Source of the DNA: Pholis gunnellus
Taxonomy: Eukaryota; Chordata; Actinopteri; Perciformes; Pholidae
Direction: 5' to 3'
DNA length: 64,000 bases
NCBI GenBank assembly: GCA_910591455.2
Contig: OU342809.1
Location: forward strand, 21,570,349 to 21,634,348
In this document: positions 57,501-64,000 of the stretch, piece by piece
Layout: the number at the start of each line of letters is the position of its first letter
How positions within the stretch are numbered: the stretch's first letter is position 1
Translations under genes and position numbers: made by a program
The notes under the pieces: model-generated
Database searches by the model: none
Told to the model about the DNA's origin: nothing
Seen by the model: only the letters and a program-made list of their open reading frames with translations

Positions 57501-60500
57501 TTTCACACGCTTTTCAATCATCCATTTTCTCATGCAGAGAAAAACAAGTTTATAACCGATAACGTATGATCGAGGACATTTAAACCTGCAACACGCTCTG
57601 CTGCTCGGTCCTCTGTCAAAACTGCATAACTAAAAAGAAGAAGAGAAAACAACAGCAACTGGCTGAGTGGTGTTTCATTCAACATGTTGGGATCTTAATC
57701 TGCTTCATGGTTCACATGGCCATCCTGTCTGTCTCCAGAAGAAGCAGCTGTCAGTACTTTCTCTGCACAGAGCGCTTGATTTTATCTCTTTTCCTCCACA
57801 AGCCGATTATATCTCAGGAACCCACGGTGTTGCCAGATAGCAGTCAAGTGGGCTGCCCTGCCCAGTGCGCTCAGGAGCGTCCCAAACGCTATTGTTGTAC
57901 TTTTGTGGCCAGGCCCCCTTGGCTCACCGGTGGCGCACTTGAAAGGACAGAAAGGACGCATTATCATTCGCATTATTATGAGCACTATCATAATAATGCT
58001 AGTGTCTCATGACACACTGACAATTAGGGAAACACGCCTCTCCATATTATTCTAACCACAAGTCTTTTGAAAAAACAAACACTTCTTTGATGTGCAAAAT
58101 AAACTGTGTAGAGAGTAATTAAACGGGTGCAGGTGGAACGGATACCTGCTGCCGTCATCAGATAGCTGTAAAGAGTCACCAGAGTAAAGGAGAGGCCCTC
58201 AGTATATTAGCTGTCATGACAGACAGAGCTTTATTCTGCTATAGCTGACATTATTACCATAACCGCTGAAAAATCAGGTTGTAAAGTTACTGTTGCTGTC
58301 ACAGAAATTCACTAAATTACACATATTACCATACTAATTCATGTTTGCAAAAATATTTTTGGCCTCACAGAAATGTAAGAGTTGTTTTTTTAGCTAAGCA
58401 CAGAATCTTAACCTACATGTGAAGATAAAATCATTTGTTCAGAGCAATTCATGCCAGAATGCAGAATCAGCATGTTTGGTTCTAAATAATCTAAAGACGT
58501 CTTTTCTTTTTTAAAACAGATTTATGACTCTTTTCCCATGATTCGAAGCCTGCCGCTGCCCTTCAGAAAGGCCTTTAAGAATGTTGAGGTATGTTAATAT
58601 CTCTATCTCGATATCTCTATTTTTATATATATAAAATAATGGTACTCTAACCTCACCTTAAACATGTATACAGAGGCAACCAAAACACATGCATTTTGTC
58701 AATGGAGAAAAAAAAGAAGAATACAAATTATGAATGTTGAACTGAATGTTTTTCAGACTTGTCAGAAAATTGCGATTTCTTTGATGAATGAGCACAAGCA
58801 GACGAGAGTCCCTGGAGACCCACGAGACTTTGTTGACTGTTATCTGGATCGGTTGGAAAAGGTGAATCATAGAACACAGAAAAGTTGGGAAAATTAGAGA
58901 ATTATGAATATATTAATAATATACTTACAGGTTTACGTCTTACATTGACATCGGAATCTTTTAACTGACCACTTAGAAACCAATATTTGGGAAGTTCTGC
59001 CTGGTCCGCCTGTGATTACTTTACCCGTTTGCAGATTTACATGTCATCATATTTAATTTTTTTAAATAAGATTTAAAAGCAGGAAATACAGAGTTCCTTT
59101 TTGTTATATGTGGGCTCAACAATTAACTATTGCTGTCATGTCAAACGTTAAATGTTAGAAGTGTTTTATAGAAAATAAATTGTATATGGCATAAGTGGTT
59201 TTATGGTCCATAACCACTGACTTTCTTGCAGTGTAACTGGTTGAAAACTACACATTTACTATGGTTTGGCTCGTGACTCCGGATAATTTTCTGTGTATGG
59301 CCTACAATCAATCTACAACGTTTGGCCACCATTGTTTTAAAACAATCATTCTTTTCTCCTTAGGAAGGTGATGCTAGTTCTTCCTTTTCAGAAGCACAGC
59401 TGACTATGTACATCCTAGATCTTCACTTTGCTGGGACTGACACTACTTCCAACACACTGCTTACTGCTTTCCTCTACCTTACGAACTACCCACAAGTACA
59501 AGGTATGCAAACAATGGCTCCATTGTTCTACCATTGTCTGTACCATTTTTTATGTTATGGGTTGTGTAAAGAACATTAACATCATTCTTGGATTTTTAAA
59601 CTGTCAAATATTCATGTCTGCATTATTCGGGCTAAAGCAGAGACGCCTACTTGCAGTGAGCACACATTTCGTCAATTTATGGAACTAACCTTATTCAGCT
59701 TCCCCTGATAAAATTAGCTGAAGACTCTCATTTCCACCTGTGAAATCAACTTTTGCTGGCTAAAAATGAACGAGAGAACTGTTAGGTATATAAAAAAGGT
59801 CATTTCAGCGACACCACACATTAGGATTCTTTTACTTCCACCCTTTCATAGGTTTACATTTCATCCACTCTCAATCATATTGTTCATAGTGTTTTTGTCT
59901 TCACATTTCAATTCTATTGCACATTATTATTATCTTTGCTGTTTCTCTCAGAGCGTTGTCAGCAGGAGATAGACGAGGTGTTGGAGGGGAAGGATCAGGC
60001 CAGTTTTGAGGACCGAAACAACATGCCTTATGTGCAGGTAAATCATCACTTTTCTCATAATTTCAATTTTATTTTATGTGTACACAGCATATTTGTTAGA
60101 GCATACACAGTAGAGCTTGCTTTGTTTTTCTTCAGCCCCATGTCAGATAAAGTATGGGAACATGATATTTAAATCTTTCTTCATCCAGGCCGTGATCCAT
60201 GAAGTGCAGAGGGTAGCTAACACTGTTCCACTCAGCGTCTTCCACTGTACGACTAAAGACACAGAGCTCATGGGATATTCCATCCCCAAGGTAAGAAGCA
60301 ACTGGTCTTATCTATACTCTCACTATTGTCAAAAGCTATTTAAGTGTTCTCTGAAGGGAATATGACTTCTCTGCAAATTATAATTTCACATTTGATTTGA
60401 CTGAGCTAAGAAAACAGTTTAGTCTCTTTCAGTAATGTAGGTCACAGATTTCCCTGAACAGATTACCATACTTAAATAATGGTAGCCTCATTACCTTACG

Positions 60501-61444
60501 TGGGTAGCTTAATTAAATCGTATCCTCTTATAAATGTCCTCTTCATTCCTCTTTACCCTTTCCTCTTTTGCTTCATTTTCTCCACAGGGTACGCTGATCA
60601 TTCCTAACCTGGGCTCAGTGCTGAATGAGGAGGGACAATGGAAATCCCCAAATGAATTCAACCCTGAAAACTTCCTCAATGACCAGGGAGAGTTTGTCAA
60701 ACCAGAGGCCTTCATGCCTTTCTCTGCAGGTATGTGCCAAATTCCAGTCAAGTCAATTATATTCATATAGCCCAATATCACAAATCACAAAATTGCCTCA
60801 GGTGGCTTTACAGTCTATAATATGCAACTCCCTTTGTCCTTGGACCCTCACATTGTATAAGGAAAAAGAGGAGCTCGGTGTGATCTAGAAAGTCCATGTG
60901 CAGTCTTGGCCTATGGCAGCATAACTAAGGGCTGGTCCAAGGCAAGCCGGAGCCAGCCCTAACTATAAGCGTTATTGAAGAGGAAATTCGTAAGCCTACT
61001 CTTAAATGTGGTGATCGTGTCTGCCTCCCGGACGAAAACTGTAAGCTGATTCCACCGCAGTGGAGCTTGATAGCTGAAGTTAGACTGTAGGAACCACAAG
61101 TAACCTTGCGTTCTGGGAGCACAGTGTTCTATTGGGGAGTAGAGGAGACGTAGTAGTGAGGGTATGTGAGCATAAAAAACAAACAACATGCACAGAGAGG
61201 GTGCCTTAAATCCAACTCTTGTAGATGACTGTGAGGTCTTTGTTTTTATGTCTCAGGTCCTCGCATGTGTCTCGGAGAGGGTCTGGCTCGAATGGAGCTC
61301 TTCCTCTTCACGGTGACGCTGCTGAGGAAGTTTAAGTTCATCTGGCCTGAGGATGCAGGAGAGCCAGACTACACTCCAGTCTATGGGGTCACTCTTACTC
61401 CCAAACCTTATCGCATGAAAGTCCAACTTCGGGCAACGCAGTAA
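54502..61444 (+). CDS. Cytochrome P450 family 2 enzyme, CYP2X-like (11 exons, complete)
   Basis: A microsomal haem mono-oxygenase. Exons: 54502-54663, 55449-55611, 56659-56811, 57052-57212, 58520-58588, 58757-58861, 59364-59502, 59952-60037, 60189-60290, 60588-60729, 61257-61444. They total 1470 nt, giving 489 aa, with every junction in phase. It has an N-terminal membrane anchor (FASVILLLICVVFILIQL) and the hinge PPGPAVLPILGN. The I helix has AGTDTT at 294-299, the K helix ExxR at 351-354 (EVQR), and the haem loop FSAGPRMCLGEG has Cys432. Exon lengths follow the CYP2 plan except that standard exons 5 and 7 are each split by a short intron. CYP2X fits by overall resemblance; other fish CYP2 subfamilies are possible. 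Substrate unknown. AATAAA at 61581-61586. Confidence 0.94.
60745..61200. repeat. Dispersed teleost repeat in the last CYP2 intron
   Basis: The intron holds AGCCCAATATCACAAATCAC followed by a long segment (CTACTCTTAAATGTGGTGAT, GTCTGCCTCCCGGACGAAAA) that I recognise as a frequent repeat in fish genomes. A shorter related piece is in the histone arms near 17,610 and 51,350. The class is not certain. Confidence 0.5.
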
Positions 61445-63600
61445 GCCCAGAATTGATGGATGTTTCAACAAAACAGCCAACGACATGTTGAGCTACCTAT
61501 CGTGTGGCCTTCACTGTTAGCATTGCTGCCACCAAACAAACTATAACCGTAGTTACCTTCGATACGTCACTTTAGTAATCAATAAAACATACACTTATTT
61601 CTCAGAGTATGGCCTTTTTATATGCTGTGTCCAATATCATTCACTCATATACTACTCCCTACTATCTAGAGAGTGCTTGGTTAGTGTTAACTACTTTTCA
61701 CGCTGCATTATGGGATACTTTGACTTCACTATAAAGGATATAATATTTCTTGCTATACATTCAGACAGGAATAAAAAATGGCAAACTTACTACATAGTGG
61801 ACTATTTAGAAATGTTGGACACCTACATATACTTACTTCCATAAACACCTTTATTACTGTTACCATGACAACAAAGCTCCCCGAACCTTAACCAAACCGT
61901 GGTGATAGACTAAACCTAACCAATATGTGTTTGTGCCTAACCTAACCAAACCCTAAACACAGTGCTGTGACATCATAAAACAGATTTGTTTTGTCAACAA
62001 TTATTTGTAACAGTGTAATACACAAATGGTGTTGTCATGCCCACGTTACGTCGTTGGAGTCGGATGTTGACAAACGATGTATTTTGTCATTTAATTTGGA
62101 GGGATTTTTGATTCCATGACATGCTTTCACCTGTATGATTACAACTTATGCTGTCTCTGTATTCAAATCACATGCTTTGATAGGTTTACTCACCAATGAC
62201 CTAAAATGACAAGCTTTTATATATGTAGTACTTATGACATGCTTTGATATGTAATTGTTTTATATAGGGTTGATATGATTGGGGATTTCTGCAAATATAT
62301 GTTTTAAGTTTGAGGTCATAAATCTTGCAATAGCATTATAGTGATGCTTTTATAAGTTTAAGAATAAAGAATGAACTGCAATATTAACAACTCAGTCTTC
62401 CCAACGTGTCCGTTTTTGTTGCTAGACAATACGTTAAACACCAAATGACAAATAATAAATAAATACTGTACAGTTGCATAGTGGATTGACTGTTACAAAG
62501 GTCCCAACTACAGCCTGAGAGAGTTGGTTATGTAGTCTTGCTATGGGGCTGTTGTAATGGATTGCATTATGTTGCACAGGTGTACTGTGCAACAGTACTG
62601 CCAAGCTTTTTATGCAAAGCTTGGCAGTAAGTGCAATATTTTTCTTCTTCTTTCTGGTGTTTTGGCTTTCTTTACAAGTCAATAAAAGAGACTAAAATCA
62701 TGCTGGTTCAACCACAGACCGTAAGTAAGCAGCATGTATAGCAAAAGTGTGTTATTTTGAGTTCTAAGTACTTCTGCCTTGTGTCTATTCACAATTATGT
62801 TATGGACATATCGAATGGTTTGTCTTAGCAACACAATATATTTAGATTCCTCAGACCATTGGTCAAATCTGAGAAAACAAACAAACAAGACAACGGGTAG
62901 TGAATGGCTCCTTCAAATGGACAGAATTGGGTAATAGATTTTACATTCAAAGTGATTTTGAACATTAAAACCACATTATGTATATAATTAGATGTATATC
63001 AAATAAATATATTCAGTTTTTCAGAATAAGATCGAGGAGAAGCCATCCATCTCTCTGAATGACGCTCAGATCCTCAATTTGGCCTCTCAAGGGCAATTCT
63101 TACTGTAGCTCAACAAATGTTACAACAACCTAAATCGTTTTTTGTTTTTCTTTTTGGTCACTTTGTTTTTTCGGTTCTCTTATAGGTTTGTCTCTTTCTG
63201 GATGTTTTTTGTCTCTCTGTGGTTGTCTTGTGTCTCTTTGGAGTCGTGTCTCAAAAGCAGCACTGAGCCGGGGGTTCTCTTCAGGTTTAACGTTGAAGGA
63301 ATCCATGTTTTGTCAAAGTTACAATTTGAAACATGAAATGACATTTCCTATTTGTAAGAGCAGTACATTGACCTGAAAATGCTTTAGCTTGAGAGTGAAG
63401 TGTGAACAGCGTCTTCAGTTTAATCACATCACGGGACTGAGAATTAAGGCGCGACCAGTGAGGAACATTTGGCACTTAAGTTAGATTTTCTTTATCTGAT
63501 GTGACTCTTATCTACTGGTTGATTTGAGGTTAAATTAGTTCAATAACAGTGCAGGCCACATGACATGTGATGTGCAAAGGTTGCTTGTCTTTGCAAAGTC
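61445..63600. other. Intergenic between the two CYP2 genes
   Basis: No gene recognised. It contains the CYP2 3' UTR (to about 61,605) and a pair of perfect hairpins at 62,570-62,629. Confidence 0.5.
62570..62629. other. Two adjacent perfect hairpins
   Basis: TGTTGCACA (62570-62578) pairs with TGTGCAACA (62586-62594). TACTGCCAAGCTTT (62596-62609) pairs with AAAGCTTGGCAGTA (62616-62629), with a six-base loop. The function is unknown. Confidence 0.85.
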
Positions 63601-63621
63601 AACAAAATAGCAGAGCCGGAA

Positions 63622-63628
63622 TATAAAA
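63622..63628 (+). promoter_or_regulatory. TATA box of the second CYP2 gene
   Basis: TATAAAA lies 33 bases before the start codon, so the 5' UTR would be very short. Confidence 0.65.
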
Positions 63629-63660
63629 GAGTGTAAAACAATCGGAATCACAGCTTCATC

Positions 63661-63822
63661 ATGTTGGCCTCCGTGGTTCTATTCTTGTCAGCTGTGTTGC
63701 TCTTCCTTTTCCTCTTTCTGACCCACAGGGCCAAAGATTTCCCTCCGGGCCCTCGACCCATCCCCATCTTTGGAAATGTGCTGCAGCTCAATCTGGAGAA
63801 CCCTATTGCAGATCTGGAGAGG
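63661..63822 (+). CDS. Second cytochrome P450 family 2 gene, exon 1 (rest outside the window)
   Basis: The exon encodes 54 residues: a membrane anchor (LASVVLFLSAVLLFLFLFL), then RAKDFPPGPRPIPIFGNVLQ and ENPIADLER, ending at a donor GTAAAG. It has the same length (162 nt) and phase as exon 1 of the gene upstream, so the two are tandem duplicates of one family. Exon 2 would lie beyond 64,000. The remaining 178 bases are intron. Confidence 0.92.
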
Positions 63823-64000
63823 GTAAAGTTAAATGATGTTACCAAGAGAACATTGCTTAATATATTTATGCACTGAATAGGCTACACATCCACATCCTTT
63901 GTAAGATTTCATAACCTTAACGGATTGAATTTAGATTTTTGCATCTTTATTTATGTTGTCCGTATAATTGCATTCCTCTAGTTTTTAGGGAGGGATTGGG

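Overview
This is vertebrate nuclear DNA, most likely from a spiny-rayed teleost fish. The evidence is GT-AG introns throughout, an AARS1/EXOSC6 pair arranged as in other vertebrates, a replication-dependent histone cluster with metazoan 3' stem-loops, an acidic-N-terminus C2H2 zinc-finger gene of the type expanded in teleosts, CYP2 genes, and many fish-type mobile-element remnants. The species assignment is inference from gene content.

Region 1 (1-14.8 kb): AARS1, cytosolic alanyl-tRNA synthetase, lies on the minus strand. Nineteen coding exons join to exactly 966 codons. It is head-to-head with EXOSC6 (exosome subunit MTR3, two coding exons, 274 aa). About 0.5 kb separates the inferred AARS1 first exon from the EXOSC6 start codon.

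Region 2 (14.8-16.6 kb): a non-genic stretch holding a decayed Ty3/Gypsy gag remnant.

Region 3 (16.6-52.3 kb): a histone cluster built as a large imperfect inverted repeat. The left arm (about 16.6-31.7 kb) reads H4+, H1+, H2B-, piggyBac remnant, H2A pseudogene-, zinc finger-, H3+. The right arm (about 40.3-52.3 kb) carries the same genes in mirror image. The spacer between them holds another H4+, H1+, H2B-. In total there are three H4, three H1, three H2B and two H3 genes, all open and each followed by a histone stem-loop. There is no intact H2A: both copies lack a start, and their 3' stem-loop is cut at its TTAA by a piggyBac end. The two zinc-finger copies are broken by different frameshifts. 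Young arm-specific changes (a solo LTR, a hAT MITE, an insertion carrying tRNA-Pro, a GAA expansion of about 96 units) show that the arms have diverged since duplication while the histone coding regions stayed nearly identical.

Region 4 (52.3-64 kb): a tandem CYP2 array on the plus strand. The first gene is complete (11 exons, 489 aa, CYP2X-like). It contains two introns beyond the usual nine-exon CYP2 plan. The second gene begins at 63,661 and runs off the window after exon 1.
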